Assembly: GCF_037325665.1 (NCBI RefSeq)
Contig: NC_090253.1
Span: forward strand, 35,619,975-35,683,974
Length of the DNA stretch: 64,000 bases
Reading direction: 5' to 3'
Origin: Littorina saxatilis
Lineage: Eukaryota > Mollusca > Gastropoda > Littorinimorpha > Littorinidae
Of the stretch, positions 33,862 through 47,131 are shown piece after piece. The position numbers were made by a program, and so were the translations under genes. Numbering within the stretch: the stretch's first letter is position 1; each line of letters starts with the position of its first letter. The notes beneath the pieces are model-generated. The model was not told the origin of the DNA, made no database searches, and saw only the letters and a program-made list of their open reading frames with translations.

Positions 33862-34250
33862 TCGTAAATCAAATCTGAGCCAAACAGTCTTCTGACACCA
33901 AAGGGAAAGACGGTATCATCTAACACACACCAAAAAGTCAACTGCCGGTGGCACATAGCATTAGCCAAATGGACTTCCACAGCACCCGGGGCTGCAAAGT
34001 AAACTGTCACAGGGAACATCAGATTCTTGTTTCCAGTTCAGGTCAATACAACCGACTTCCCCATCTCTGGAGACGATGTGGATTAAAATCAGAAATAAAG
34101 CGTCACTGACCTCGGCGTTCACTTAGCTGGGCTACTGTTTGCCCGCGGCCGTGTCTGTCCGCATCGTATGTATGCTGACATCGTGCGCCCCCGGACAAAT
34201 TGTTCTCTTCCTATTCGCAGTCTGACGTTTTCAATCTGTCTGCTTCCGTG
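33054..34250. repeat. Unassigned DNA with (GACA)n/(CA)n tract
   Basis: (GACA)n and (CA)n at about 33718-33860; the rest has no supported feature. Confidence 0.6.
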
Positions 34251-34352
34251 TGCGTACTGCTGTAATCGGATGGATTGCGTACTGCTGTAATCGGATGGAT
34301 TGCGTACTGCTGTAATCGGATGGATTGCGTACTGCTGTAATCTGATGGATTG
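34251..34352. repeat. 25-bp tandem repeat, four units
   Basis: GCGTACTGCTGTAATCGGAT-GGATT repeated four times, the last with CTGATGG in place of CGGATGG. Confidence 0.95.
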
Positions 34353-34740
34353 TGTTCGGTGCGCCTCGGGGCTTAATCTTTTATTGGGGCCGGCAACAAT
34401 CTTATTATTGTCGTGAGATTTAAGTCTTGCTGGAAACGGGTGTTTTTCTATTTTCTTAAATCGTGTAAGCTTGTTTGTGTACTGGCGCATACCCCCCTCT
34501 CTCTGTCTCCTTCTTTTCAATGTGTATGTACAATGTAGAGTCGTGCCTTGCGGAGCGAGGGTTAGATGCAAATAACCACTTGTGTGTGTGCTTAGTTCGT
34601 TAACCCTCGAAAATACATATTTATCTTCTGTCTGCAACTGTTTCTCACTCTTGGTCTTTCTCTCTGTGTCTCTCTGTGTCTTTCTGTGTAGTGCGCGAAA
34701 TTCGTGTTCAATAGTAGATTGTAGTAATGCAGTGATCGAC

Positions 34741-34828
34741 CCCCCCCCCCCCCCCCCCTCGACATCCTTGTCACTGAATAAAGAAAAGATCCATGGTCTA
34801 ATACAATAAATCATTCCATCGTATTCGT

Positions 34829-34925
<97 letters not shown>

Positions 34926-35183
34926 GTCTCTCGGTGTTTCCCCACCCAGCCCTCTTCATCAGCCCCTTAACCAACAGCGAGCGATTCCCGCCAGGCATGG
35001 AGAGTCACGGACTGTCTGCTGTTTTCGTGACAACAAGGGGAAGAGTCACCACACGGCCTCTGGCATCGATGGGACAGGTCAACACTACACGTTGGCTTGA
35101 CTCGCCGGTCAACACTAACCTCTGTAGTTACTGGCCACAACTTTCTCAATACTGTCCAGTGCTCTGTGTGCTTTACTCTCAAA

Positions 35184-35251
<68 letters not shown>

Positions 35252-35252
35252 T
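34741..35252. repeat. (C)n, (GT)n/(TCTG)n and (GA)n tracts
   Basis: C run at 34741-34758, (GT)n then (TCTG)n at 34831-34922 and (GA)n at 35181-35250. No gene between them. Confidence 0.9.
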
Positions 35253-35751
35253 ATATTTAGAGAAAGAGTTTTCTCTAGAGAGAAACAGAGTTTATTCTGG
35301 GGATTCGCATTCCCAAGACAACGAGATTAGACGTTTTGCCCGAGGGGTCGAACAAGCCGTAACTCTAGTAGGGTGACGCGGGTCCTTCCCCTTCACAACC
35401 CCCTTCCGTAACGAGAAGTGGGAAGGAGGACAGCAGAACAGGGCAAAAAAAGCTTGCCCGCAGTGTGTGTTGTGCAAATGACTGTCCCATTACCTCCCGC
35501 TTGACGGGAGGCGAGGGTCTCGAGGATGGCCTGCTGATTATTCCATCCCTCTGGCTCCAGACGCTGGCCCCAATAAAAGGACGACAAGATTGCCCCAGTG
35601 TCGGGAGTGTTTCTGCTGTAAGCTCTAACTTCTTGCCAACACGGAGGCACCTGCCAGTGTCCTAAGACTGCAGCGCTGACTGCAAAGATGCTGATACTAC
35701 AAACATCCTCCCTCTAACGGTGCGCTTAGGACATTTACATCATGACTGTTG
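35253..35751. other. Unassigned DNA
   Basis: Nothing recognised between the (GA)n tract and the second hAT element. Confidence 0.45.
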
Positions 35752-36804
35752 CAGGGGTGTACCTTAACCTTTTTGCTACCGGCCAAGGGGGCCGGTAAGT
35801 CAAAATTTGAACCGGCCCCCAAAAATTCCAACCGTCCCCCAACCAGCCGGGATTTCCAACCATATCAACGGCTCGTAGATCGCGCGTTGGCGGCGACAAA
35901 CACACAAAAACCTACATTTATACAAACAATGCTCACATGCTTGTTTTAAATGCCACAAACAAACAAAAGACATAAACAAACTTTGTATGTTTGGGGTGCT
36001 TTAATTATTCACTATGGTTCAATAACAAAGCAAACAGTAAAGTATCAATTCAATGAAGAAAACATTTTATCAAATCAACATTCACCCACTCACTGTCACA
36101 CAGTTAACCTCACTCTTAGTAGTCAAATGCACACCCTTATATATAGTCATACCATTAATCATTTACATGCCAAGGGAAACAATCACACACAAGTCATCCC
36201 CTTTCTCAGTGTCACACAATCGCACATTAACTTTCGTCTCATAATTGCCAGTCTTAAAAAGTTGCAGAATCTTTGGCACATCTAAATCTCTAAACACAAA
36301 TTTACCTCCTGATATCACATTCTGATCACAAGTTTGACACACAGCACAATGCATCTCCTGTTTCGTGTCGTCGTACACGAGCCATACTCTTTCTTCGCCG
36401 GTATCTGTCCTCTTCCATCTTTCCTGCCATTTTCTCTGCCGTGTTTCGTTTTCATACTTTTTCTTTTGACCTCTTTTTTCATCGTCCGTTCTCTGTTGTT
36501 GTTTTTTTGCGGCGGGGGAGTGACAGTGTCAATACATCTCCTCATGTTTACAAGCGTGTGTACAGTACGACGTTTGAATGCGAGTGGGGAACTTCCGGAG
36601 GTAGTCGCGTTAGACGCGAGAAACATGGCGTCCAATATTATAGCAGACGAACCGCGCGAGATCTTTGTTCGCCGGCCGTTCCTATCGACTGCGTTCATCG
36701 AAATTTGAACCCGCCAGGCGGGCGATTTCAGAGGAATTTCGAACCCGCCCGACGCGATTTGAACCCGCCGGGGGCGATCGGGCGACCGCCAAAATTCACC
36801 CCTG
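35752..36804 (-). mobile_element. Second hAT-like element, non-autonomous
   Basis: Short inverted ends CAGGGGTG and CACCCCTG, the common hAT terminus, bound 1.05 kb. Subterminal ATTTGAACCGGCC on the left and three ATTTGAACCCGCC-like copies on the right resemble binding sites. On the minus strand, ERVWLVYDDTKQEMHCAVCQ near 36395-36340 looks like the start of a BED/TTF-type zinc finger; it then drifts and stops. No catalytic domain remains. I could not find a convincing 8-bp target duplication (GACTGTTG against CAAGTGTT). Confidence 0.6.
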
Positions 36805-38535
36805 CAAGTGTTATGATGTTGAATCTATCCTATTCTCTCTGTCCAATCATCCTTCGGAAACACAAAGACGCTGGCATTCCAGCACATACACAAACGCACA
36901 CACGCTCCGTTTGGAACTGACTGTGGGTCCTCCGAGGTGTACATACCACAGGTGTGGCAAATGTTAACCGGCTCACTCATCCATGACGAGGCTGTTGGTC
37001 TCATTACAAGCCGAAACGCTTCTCGCATGATCATTCTTCACGCCATCGTCCACCAGTAACCTTAGCAGAGCAACCTTTCCAAATTGTTCTGATGATGCCA
37101 TCTGGACCTTCATTCCAAAACTTGTTGACTTATAAACCGCCTCGGTTGATCATGCAACCTCTTCGGTGGACTTTCAGGTGCAGGTTAAGCCTCTGTGTAC
37201 ACTGAAGGATTTGTCCCTAAAGTTACAAAGTCACTATGTATTTTAAAATGTCTGAGTTTGTTCAAAAATCTATTCTTGGTGACCACCCGAATATCGTCAT
37301 CATTGTTTATGCTGATACCAGCAGAACTCTACCTACTATATTGTTACATATTCGACTCGTTGCGCGAGTGACAAACATTAATGACGGAAAACCTTTTTTT
37401 CTCAAAGTGACCACTGTCTGGGGGTGCTCGCGTTACGTTTTGCACGTGAAGACCGTGAACATCGACCGACAGGAAGCTGAATCGATACGCTTTCGATACA
37501 AACTATTGATAAAGTTCAGTATTGAAGCTGAGATAATTAGCGTCCTGTTATATAAAAAAAGATTGCTTAATTTTTAGGCTTGAGTTTATGAATGTTCTAC
37601 GCGGACGATTTCGTTGCAGACATAAAGCTTTCCGGAGAATTCTGCGCAGAAATACTCCGTTTTACCTAAAAGCGCTTGACAAAGCAAACTCATCAATTAT
37701 TTACCTTTGTCTTGCAATTAATCATATTTTTGTACCTGCTGAATCGGGGGTTTGCACTGAAGTGACACATCCATCCTCTTCTCTCCCCTGTGTTTTGTTG
37801 GTGAGTGCTCCCCGGATGATGTATTGCTGTTTGTTTCACAACGGTTATCCAGCCCGTTTCGTTCGGCCGTCTCATGCGTTAGGTTGATACGTCTAACCGT
37901 AGAAACGTGATCTATGCCACTGAGCCACAGACTGGGGACCGTTGTGTTGTCTTCCAAGCGACTGGTCTGATTTTGTCGTAGAAATATCTGCAAGTCCGGC
38001 ACGGTGAACGTAAGAGACATGTTATGAAAAATATAAAATGGTCACCTTTCCTTTGCTTTCACACCCACCAGTAATCATCATCCAGATCGCAACCCCATGG
38101 TCAGCTCCCGACACTGACGGATGTACACTATTAAATGCGTAGGGCACGTAATATAAGCGTTCGCTTGAGTTCGTGTCCCTATTATTTCTCGTTCACTCAA
38201 TAGAATAAAACCTTGTTTAAACCAAATGTTTTTATAGCGATTACTGCTTCAAAACTGAGATTAGTATTGTCATGTAAAGTCTCCATTGCTAATCTTAGAG
38301 AATAATTGTAGAGTCGGTTGGGTCTCCTTACCATATACAATTAGGTGAGCTTGGAGGCTTTCTACGTTGGAATTTTGGTGACCTTCCGGAAGAGACAGAA
38401 GCGGTTAAGTAATAGTAGCTTTAAGCCAGCGAATAGGTAGGCCATTAATGTAGCTTTGTCCCAGTGGGATATCCACATTCTTCTATCTTTAGCAGAATCC
38501 AGACACAGATGGAATTAAACAGGTCCGTTTACTTG
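36805..38535. other. Unassigned DNA
   Basis: Non-repetitive; frames have no recognisable motifs. Confidence 0.45.
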
Positions 38536-38577
38536 TTGTGTGTGGGATTGTGTGTGTGTGTGTGGAGGGGGGGAAGT

Positions 38578-38642
<65 letters not shown>
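38536..38642. repeat. (GT)n and (GA)n microsatellites
   Basis: (GT)n at 38540-38562, then (GA)n at 38580-38642. Confidence 0.93.
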
Positions 38643-38648
<6 letters not shown>

Positions 38649-41298
38649 TATGGAGAATTCCTGAAAACTGATGCTCTCTATAGAAAATGTGTACCTTGTA
38701 AGAAGCGGCTTTTGATATCATTCGCCAACGACAGGAATAGTGCTAAAGATGGCTACACATGACTGTTTGTTGACTTTCTTGCTACATCGAGCACATCTCC
38801 ATGGAGATCTAGACATCTGCCATCTCCTGATTCTGGCACCATGTGATGGCACCCCCCTCTCCAATGTCCCTCCCATCCCCACCTTCCAGCCCCACCTCCC
38901 ATCCCCATTCCCCGATTCCTTGTTTCATTTACATCTTCCGAGGGAGTGCCCTGACTGTACTAGTCACATCGCGACATGACATAAAATCCCTTGGATTCTA
39001 AAATAGACACGCTGCCAAGTAAAACGTCAGTGTCGAAACCCTCAGCCAGCATCTGACTGAATGTGGGGCTACTGGCAATAGCCCCAAACGGAGTGTTTAA
39101 CGGCCGGAGATAGTTCAATTTATAGGGACGGTTGAAGCGGCGTGAACAATTCAGTTAAGATTGCATCTCGGACAGCAGTCGACAGTTCCATTTGCATCTG
39201 GCCCGCTGTATAGACAAAACTGACTGAATTCGCTGAAGTAATTCCGGGCCATTTCAACAAGTGTTAAACGTGTCCCCAGAAATCAGAGCAATTCGATTCA
39301 AATTTAATCGAGATAACTGAATTGCCACGTACAGTTTTTAAACTGAGTGCTAGTAATGTTCACAAGAGACAAAGATTCGATGGTCTTCTTCTTCTTGTGT
39401 GTGTGTGTGTGCGTGTATTTTCCTCAACACCAGTCACCTAGCCAGCACGACAAATCCAATTATCTGCCCCAGTTCTCTTCGCTGAGAACTTCTGCTCCAG
39501 TCGTAGAAACATCCGACTTGGCTTTGCCTCCCTATGCACAAATCAACGCGCAGATTTCTCTCGTTTATTGTTGTGACTCTTTGCAAAGTGATGACATTCT
39601 ACTCCCCAGGGCCATGAATAAGACAACTCATTATCCATGTCCCGGGCTCCTCTTTGTGTGAGATGGAAATTCTACTAGTTTAACTTCACCCCCTCAAAGC
39701 TCCCTGATAACAATAAATCCTGCGCCGGGAGGTAATGATTATTGACGAAAGGAAAATGGGCTACGCACAATGGATATTCCATTTCGCAAACACTCATTTC
39801 TGACTGCCAAGGTAATTGAGCAACAGTGTGAAAGAAAATGTGCGTATGGATCTTGCTTCACGGCGGCCCCATTTCAGGCGGAGGCTCTTCATTTAGTGCC
39901 ACGTGACAGCGGGGAATATCACACTCGGGGGCCATGCTTTCCTTAATAACGAATCCATTTGTCAAAAAACAGCCTCGTGACTGCTGACATTTCAGTTTCA
40001 AACTTGTTTTTCTCGCGACTTGTTGAAACTTTTTGGCTTGTTTTTGCTGAGGAGGGAAAAGCACTTTGATGAAGTTACTATAGCCGAGGCTGGCACGGAC
40101 TGGTGTTCAAAAAGAGCAACAGTAAAAGTCCAGAAGACATTATAAGAATGCGTTTGTAAGCTGAGAGAGGCAAATCTGTTAATCACTTGCTGGTGGCATT
40201 TCGTGGCAGACTACATATTGGTGCTTAATAATACATGTTTGAAAATGGCTCTGTTGGCAGCACCCCTACCCCAACCCCCCAATAGAGAGAGAGAGAGAAA
40301 GAGAGAGAGAGACAGAGAGAGAAAGACAGAGAGAGAGATAGAGATAGATCTTCTACTACTCTTTGGAGACAAAATGACAACCCCAACCCGAGCTGTATAG
40401 CTCGTGCGCCGATTGGAGACAGTTTTTTGGTTCGTTATATTCCTTTAAGTATTGTGATTGTTGAGTTTCGCAAGACATGTGCCACGAGGGTCGTACCAGT
40501 TGCTTGGCTTCGGACGCATTACTGTGACGATCTACGTGCGAATAACCCTCATCGACCGCCGTCAGAAAAGAGTGACGTTGTTATATATATTTCTGTGTCC
40601 ACTTCCTCACGACCACGCGCTTGATGACAGTCGTTTCTGTCTGCATCAGCCCTATTGTCACCCACTTCACGTCACCATGGAAACAGGAAGTGTTAGTCTT
40701 TCCCTGTCCTGGTCTGCGTATATATCTGGGAGACATTTTCCCCCGGACGTCATCTGTTGAGCGAGTGGCCAGTGCTGAGATAAGAGGTGGGCTAGCCCGA
40801 TGTGTCCGTTGTCCCTGTAAGAAAAACACAGGTTGATGACAGTACAGAACAACTTGCATCGATATTTGGTCCAAGATCTCTGCACTCTGATGTTTTAAAT
40901 GCATGCAACCAAAAGTGCGTATTTGATTTGAACAGCTTCCTAAACCGTAAAAACGCACTTTTTCCCACTCTATGAAGACAATCGTGCTGCGCATTGAATT
41001 CTCCAACTGCTGCCAATGTTTTTTGCTGAACATTCATTTAAATGTAATTACACATTTTAAGGTCTCAGTCGTTGTTTTCAGACTAGAGCTGAACTTCCAA
41101 TCGGGAAGCGCGACAATAAAAGTCTTCTCCGAATCACCTATACATCGCTGCGGGGTCGAGCTGAGCTCAACTGAGTTTTCAAATCGCTGCTTAATCGGGA
41201 CTTAATCGTCGGGACCGTTCACATGGCAGACTTTTCGTCGACTTGGTCAAAGCGACTCCTGAGCGACTTAATTCAAACCAACTTAAGTTGGTGGAAAG
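38643..41298. other. Unassigned DNA, little repeat content
   Basis: An unusually repeat-poor stretch apart from a short (GA)n at about 40284-40340. No exon supported on either strand. Confidence 0.45.
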
Positions 41299-41370
41299 TT
41301 GGTTGAAGTCTGCCAGTTGGTTGAAGTCTGCCAGTTGGTTGAAGTCTGCCAGTTGGTTGAAGTCTGCCAT
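41299..41370. repeat. 18-bp tandem repeat, four units
   Basis: GTTGGTTGAAGTCTGCCA repeated four times; in one minus frame it reads ADFNQL repeats. A degenerate leading unit (GTTGGTGGAA) precedes it. Confidence 0.95.
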
Positions 41371-41449
41371 GTGAGCAGAACTACTTTGTATGCAGAAGAA
41401 CTCTGCTCGAAAAGAGGACCCATTAACACTTTTTCTTTCTCGATGATCG

Positions 41450-43010
41450 ATGGTCTCGCACAATAAGTTGTTATATTTATGGTCTCACAGAATGGACGCT
41501 AATGTATAATATCACGAATGAAGTTGTTATCTATGGTAGCACATTTAATATGCTGGTCCGCTCATAGCACTGTTGAGCAACATATTATGTCGTTTGTCGC
41601 AGATAAAGATATAAACAATCAAAACATTTGCACAACTATCCTACAAATGACTACACATACCTTTAGTGTTGCCGGCCAAACGAAACTTTATCACCCGCCA
41701 AAATATAATTACCATTTCCCGTGATCGCGTTCTGGGACTAAGACTGCGTGCGGTATGCCAAAATGGACCCAAATTCCATGTTTTACCATTGTCTTACATA
41801 ATCAAACACAATGACTTGAGGGAAAAGTTCCCAAGATAGAGAAAAAATTCTCTCTTTCTTCGAGACTTTAATTATGGACGTCCATGCAGGCTTGGCGTAA
41901 TTAGTTCGCTTACGCTGTCCCGCCTGGACAATAATAACTTGAATTCGTAAAAAAACCCAAAAGCAGTTTTCGACTCCTTGCAAGAAGGTCAATGAAACTT
42001 AGTATTATTTCAAATGGATAGATGCCTCAGGCATGGGTTAAAGCCATAGTGGTTCCGTGCACCTAGAAGTGAGAAGTCCAATACCTTTAAGAGGTTTGCT
42101 TTGGTCCCACACAGTAAGTGGGATATCTATGGTTCTATATTATTTATATAATTATAATTATGGTCTCACACAAAAGGTAAGGTCTTCGCAGCTGAAGTTT
42201 TCTATGGTCCACAACGCACTATGTGTTTGTATATTATGCTCACGGAATCAGTGTTTATCATGGTCTCGCGCAGTAAGTGGTCATATCTATGGTCTCGCAC
42301 GGACAATCTGAGGTCACATAACGAACGGCTGTAAGCGTCCACGAAATGAGTACACGTGGTTGTCTACGGACATACCATGAGTGCACGCTTCTCGACAGTG
42401 ACAGTGAGTGGAGTACTACAGTGACAATGAGTGGGTGACTAACGTGACATGACAACAAGTGATCATGGTCACTTACTGAGTGGTTATTTTTGGTCACACG
42501 ATAAGTGTTATCTAGTTTCACAACAAATCGTTATTTGGTGTCACACAATAAGTAGTTATCTATTGTCACACAATAGATCGTTATTCAGTGGCACACATTC
42601 AGTCGTTAACTTCTGTCACACGATAAATGGCTATCTATAGTCAAACAAGTCGTTATTGAGTGTTACACAATTAGTCGTTTTATATAGTCACACAATAAGT
42701 AGTCATCTATATTTACACGATATGTCGTTATTAACTATCATACAATAAGTCGTTATCTTTTGTCACACGATAAGTAGTTATCTGTATACGCACGCTAAGT
42801 AGTCATCTATAGTCACACAATAAGTACGCAGTTATCTATGGTCACACGATAAGTACTTACTATACGCTCGTAGTCACACAATAAGTCCTTATCTAATGTC
42901 ACACGGTTAGACGTTTTCTATAGTCACACGATAATTAGCTATCTATAGACAAACACTGACTAAGCCGTTATCTATAGAGTCACACAATAACAGGCTATCT
43001 ATGATTACAC
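41450..43010. repeat. Highly degenerate tandem array, ~25-bp unit
   Basis: An imperfect unit close to GTCACACAATAAGTAGTTAT-CTATG recurs dozens of times, densest at 42480-43010 and more scattered (TATCTATGGTCTCACACAG-type) back to about 41450. Units vary from about 20 to 30 bp and by many substitutions. No gene in this stretch. Confidence 0.75.
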
Positions 43011-44039
43011 TGATCGAAGACTCTCTCGCACATTAACCTGCAAGTTGTCGCTAGCGGCAGCGGCAGCGTGGCTCATTGTGGACAGATTAGCGCTGTTCGA
43101 TTTCCCCCGCGCTTATGATTAGTGTCCCCGCACTTTGCGGGCTGGGGGAGCGGAGGCCGGTGCTGCATGGTAATTAGGCGGGTGAGGCGGGCACAGAACG
43201 GTCATTTCCACCTCACTTTCCGCTCACACTTGTAACCGCTCTCCAGCGAAGAAGAAGAACAGCATGGCGGAATGAGAATGATGAAGAGGAGGTAAAAATG
43301 GGAAGGATGAGGATGGAGAAGCAGGGGGGGGGGGGGGGGGCTGGGTGAGGAGGAAGAAGGTGCAAAAGAGGAGTGAAAACGAGCAGGGGAGGAGAAATTC
43401 CTTTCTGTGTTGTCATAAATGGACTCTTGTTGCATTCGCGTTTTGTTTTGTTTTTGTCAAGTCCGCTGAGTAACCCAATGCACACGTGTATCATGTGTGT
43501 GTGTGTGTGTGTGTGTAGTGTGTGTTAGTGTGTGTGTGTGTGTTTTTTTGAGTGTGTGTGTGTGTGTGTGTGTTTTTTGGGGGCAGGATGGCACATTTTG
43601 CGGCAGACCAGTATTGTCGGGCAGTTTTGGTCGCAATGAAATGTCGTTCGCAGCAAATGGATCAAATTTTAACCCAGGACCATTGTCAAGCTTATGATAG
43701 AGTCGCTTTACTTGGTTCGGTGACAAACATTTCTCATTTTGAACTTCCCTCAATCTCATTTTTTCCGCGTTACCTACTTGCCTCAACCACAGAAGCTGCT
43801 CAGTTTTCTCGTTAAGTTTCTTCTCCTCTATTCTGTGCTGGTAAATGAACACTTTTGAATTTCATTTCCCCTTGAACGAGATTCCCTCGGGATTCTTTAG
43901 AATTGTCCTGTGTCAGCTTTCCTTTGCGCTTACTTTTACTTCACCGTTTGTGTTTTCTTACAGCGCGGCGACAGTCTTTAATCTCTTCTGCCTGTCTTTG
44001 CTTAGTCTTTCATTCTACACTGAAACTTATGACGTTATG
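43011..44039. other. Unassigned DNA with G run and (GT)n
   Basis: A locally GC-rich patch at 43050-43200 containing GGTAATTAGG, a G run at about 43326-43341 and (GT)n at 43494-43573. No gene supported. Confidence 0.5.
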
Positions 44040-44914
44040 TTTTTTACATTTAGTCAAGTTTTGACTAAATGTTTTAACGTAGAGGGGGGAATCGAGACGA
44101 GGGTCGTGGTGTATGTGCGTGCGTGTGTGTGTGTGTGTGTGTCTGTGTGTGTGTGTAGAGCGATTCAGACTAAACTACTGGACCGATCTTTATGAAATTT
44201 GACATGAGAATTCCTGGGTATGAAATCCCCGAACTTTTTTTTTCATTTTTTTGATAAATGTCTTTGATGACGTCATATCCGGCTTTTCGTGAAAGTTGAG
44301 GCGGCACTGTCACGCCCTCATTTTTCAACCAAATTGGTTGAAATTTTGGTCAAGTAATCTTCGACGAAGCCCGGACTTCGGTATTGCATTTCAGCTTGGT
44401 GGCTTAAAAATTAATTAATGACTTTGGTCATTAAAAATCTGAAAATTGTAAAAAAAAATAAAAATTTATAAAACGATCCAAATTTACGTTCATCTTATTC
44501 TCCATCATTTTCTGATTCCAAAAACATATAAATATGTTATATTTGGATTAAAAACAAGCTCTGAAAATTAAATATATAAGAATTATTATCAAAATTAAAT
44601 TGTCGAAATCAATTTAAAAACACTTTTATCTTATTCCTTGTCGGTTCCTGATTCCAAAAACATATAGATATGATATGTTTGGATTAAAAACACGCTCAGA
44701 AAGTTAAAACAAAGAGAGGTACAGTAAAGCGTGCTATCCTTCGCGCAACTACTACCCCGCTCTTCTTGTCAATTTCCCTGCCTTTGCCATGAGCGGTGGA
44801 CTGACGATGCTACGAGTATACGGTCTTGCTGAAAAATGGCATTGCGTTCAGTTTCATTCTGTGAGTTCGACAGCTACTTGACTAAATGTTGTATTTTCGC
44901 CTTACGCGACTTGT
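44040..44914 (-). mobile_element. Element C, copy 3, reverse orientation
   Basis: The reverse complement of copies 1 and 2. It starts with the hairpin end (ATTTAGTCAAGTTTTGACTA) and finishes CCTTACGCGACTTGT. Its short (GT)n tract lies just inside the hairpin end. It is uninterrupted. Confidence 0.85.
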
Positions 44915-46240
44915 TGTTACTTGCTTTCGTTTTTCTAATAACATCAGTTTTTTATGACTCAACAAAAATAATAATAACCCAAAAAATCGTCTTTCTTTCT
45001 AATAAGCTTCGAAGAGCTCAGGTCACCAAGGTTGTGTATGGTGTCTTCCGCTCAAGATTCACTTTTAACACTGCTAACTTTGTTGCTCTTTGAGCTGGAA
45101 CTGTTTCAATGTTCTATTGCATTTCTTTGTTCGCCTGTATTCACTTTAATTTTGACCCTTTTCGGCTCAAATTACCTCCGACCTAAGTATTCTATCATAC
45201 TGTACGCTCATCACCATTTTAGTTCCTGTTTTGACGAGTTGGACTAATTAGTGTTGACAGAAAAATATCACTGTACTTTTTTGGCCGAAATAATTTTAAC
45301 AATGCATCGCTGTTTTCCCTTCTTCCTTGCTGAACTTCGCTTTCCCAAAGTTTCTTTTCTTTCTTGTTCTTCTCTCATTACTTTTGACTTCTTTTTGCAG
45401 CCAATTCTCTCTTTCTCTCTCGAGTTGTGTGCATGCCATTCTGACTGACTAGAAAATAGCCAGCTGCATTTTTATGTGGAAAATCGAAGTTGTTCTTTGA
45501 TCCAAAAAGTAACTCGATCTGGCCCGGCAGCAAATTGGCCTTGTTAAGGAAAATGCCTCTCGGATGACTGTAATAAACTGGAAATCTTCTGCAGTGTAAT
45601 TAACTGTCCAAAAAGGCCGGTTTTTTTTTGTCTGGCGTGCTCGTTAAATGTGATATTGGTGTCCAGTGCCGGGGCAATGGCCTATCCTGACGTTGTCTTC
45701 CCACACAAAGCGTGCAGTAAAAAAGACTTCCCTGCTATGCTATCTTTATCTTTGTCTTTAGTTCGTCGTTTATGCCCTCCCCTACATTGTTGACGTGTCA
45801 CACCGATCTTCGTACCCAGATCCTTGTTACGGCAGATGTTGAGCTTGGTATGATTTGATCACAACGTAACGAGGTCCTGGGTACAGAAAGGACGTACTGC
45901 GTCAACGACTGATGCACTGTTGAAGACAGCGATACCTTCGTTCACTGCTGCGTTTGATTTCATTCTTCTTTCCAATGTATCGCTGCTTGTGTCTTGATTG
46001 GGTGGTTCAAACCTGTTTTATGTACTTTCCTCCAGAACATGTGGCCGAGGACTATTGTGTTGTTGTTTGCATGCATCCGTCATCCGTAGGTTTGTGCATC
46101 TCTCAGATGTTTTTCAATAAATATTTAATATTTGTGTAAGTAAACAACAGATCAAACCTTCTTCAAAATGCATTAGTACATCAACAGTGCTCTTTTTGTG
46201 CCAAATTTGTGATTGTCTTTTAGATTAATCGACCAGTCAA
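44915..46240. other. Unassigned DNA with a small inverted repeat
   Basis: Only a 19-bp imperfect inverted repeat stands out: GTACCCAGATCCTTGTTAC at 45812 and GTAACGAGGTCCTGGGTAC at 45866, with a 35-bp loop. No gene supported. Confidence 0.5.
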
Positions 46241-46249
46241 TCAGTTTAT

Positions 46250-46330
46250 GCCTCTGTCTTTGTCTGTCTCTGTTTGTCTCTGCCTGTCTGTCTGTGTCTG
46301 TTTGTCTCTGCCTGTCTGTCTCTGTTTAAT
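46250..46330. repeat. (TCTG)n-like tract
   Basis: TCTG, TTTG and CCTG variants in tandem directly before the palindromic transposon ends. Confidence 0.85.
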
Positions 46331-46404
46331 TATTCGGGGGCGGCCCCCGAATAATGTAACAATTGTTACATTATTCGTTTTTGTTACATTATTCGTTGTA
46401 TCAA
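46331..46404. mobile_element. Fused palindromic transposon ends
   Basis: TTCGGGGGCGGCCCCCGAA at 46334-46352 overlaps a perfect 30-bp palindrome at 46348-46377 (CGAATAATGTAACAA and its mirror), followed by TTTTTGTTACATTATTCG. The same block from CCCCGAATAATG to GTATCAA is at 50074-50132. It looks like left and right ends of one element joined with the body gone. Confidence 0.6.
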
Positions 46405-46429
46405 TCGCTTCTTCGTCAGGCGCAATTTG

Positions 46430-46450
46430 TGAGAGGGAGAGGGAGAGGGA

Positions 46451-46502
<52 letters not shown>

Positions 46503-46600
46503 CAGAGAGACAGAGAGACAGAGAGAGAGAGAGGCAGAGACAGAGGGACAGAGACAGAGAGAGATATTGAGAGAGATAGGGAGAGAGAAAGAGAGAGCTT
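46430..46600. repeat. (GA)n/(GACA)n tract
   Basis: GAGAGG units, (GA)n, then GACAGAGA units. Right beside it, 46604-46660 (TTCAGATTCAAAACTTTATT then ACAAAAGGATGAAGG) looks like a minus-strand retroelement tail carrying AATAAAG. Confidence 0.85.
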
Positions 46601-46660
46601 CAGATTCAAAACTTTATTACAAAAGGATGAAGGTTTTAGGCAATACCTAATCTTCCAACC

Positions 46661-47131
46661 TGTCAGTTATAGACATACCTTACATATAAAACACGTTTTA
46701 AACAGCCAAAGCAGTAACTTATTAACACTTATTTTGAAATCGTGTTAAAAATAACAAAAACGTCAGTTATAATAATGATGATGACTCTGCCTGTCTGTCA
46801 GTCTTTTACTGGGGATCGCTCGTGCGGAATTCACTTTCACTACATGTACTACAAAACATGTCACATTCTATAGTCTTTTTAAGAAAATGTTCGAAAATAT
46901 TTTTTTGAGGATATTTCTCTCCCTTCTGTCGAACATTAGAGCTTTTATTACATCACATGTTAATCATCATCTTAATAGAATCCCCCCTCCCCCTCCACCC
47001 CTTCCACCCACTCCCTCTTTCCCTCTCCTCTCGTTCTCTCTCTCCGGGCTAACCGTCATAACAGCCCATCAGAACGCCCGCTTCGTGCACCCAGGTCCGC
47101 AGCCAATCAGATACCCACTTTGGGCACACAT
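46661..47131. other. Unassigned DNA
   Basis: Pyrimidine-rich near 46980-47045; nothing else recognised. Confidence 0.4.

Noticed and set aside
37236-37577. 113-residue plus-strand frame as a gene
   Set aside because: No domain, no splice context and AT-rich composition typical of chance frames.
43050-43200. Conserved regulatory element (homeodomain-like GGTAATTAGG in GC-rich DNA)
   Set aside because: A single motif and local GC content are not evidence without cross-species comparison.
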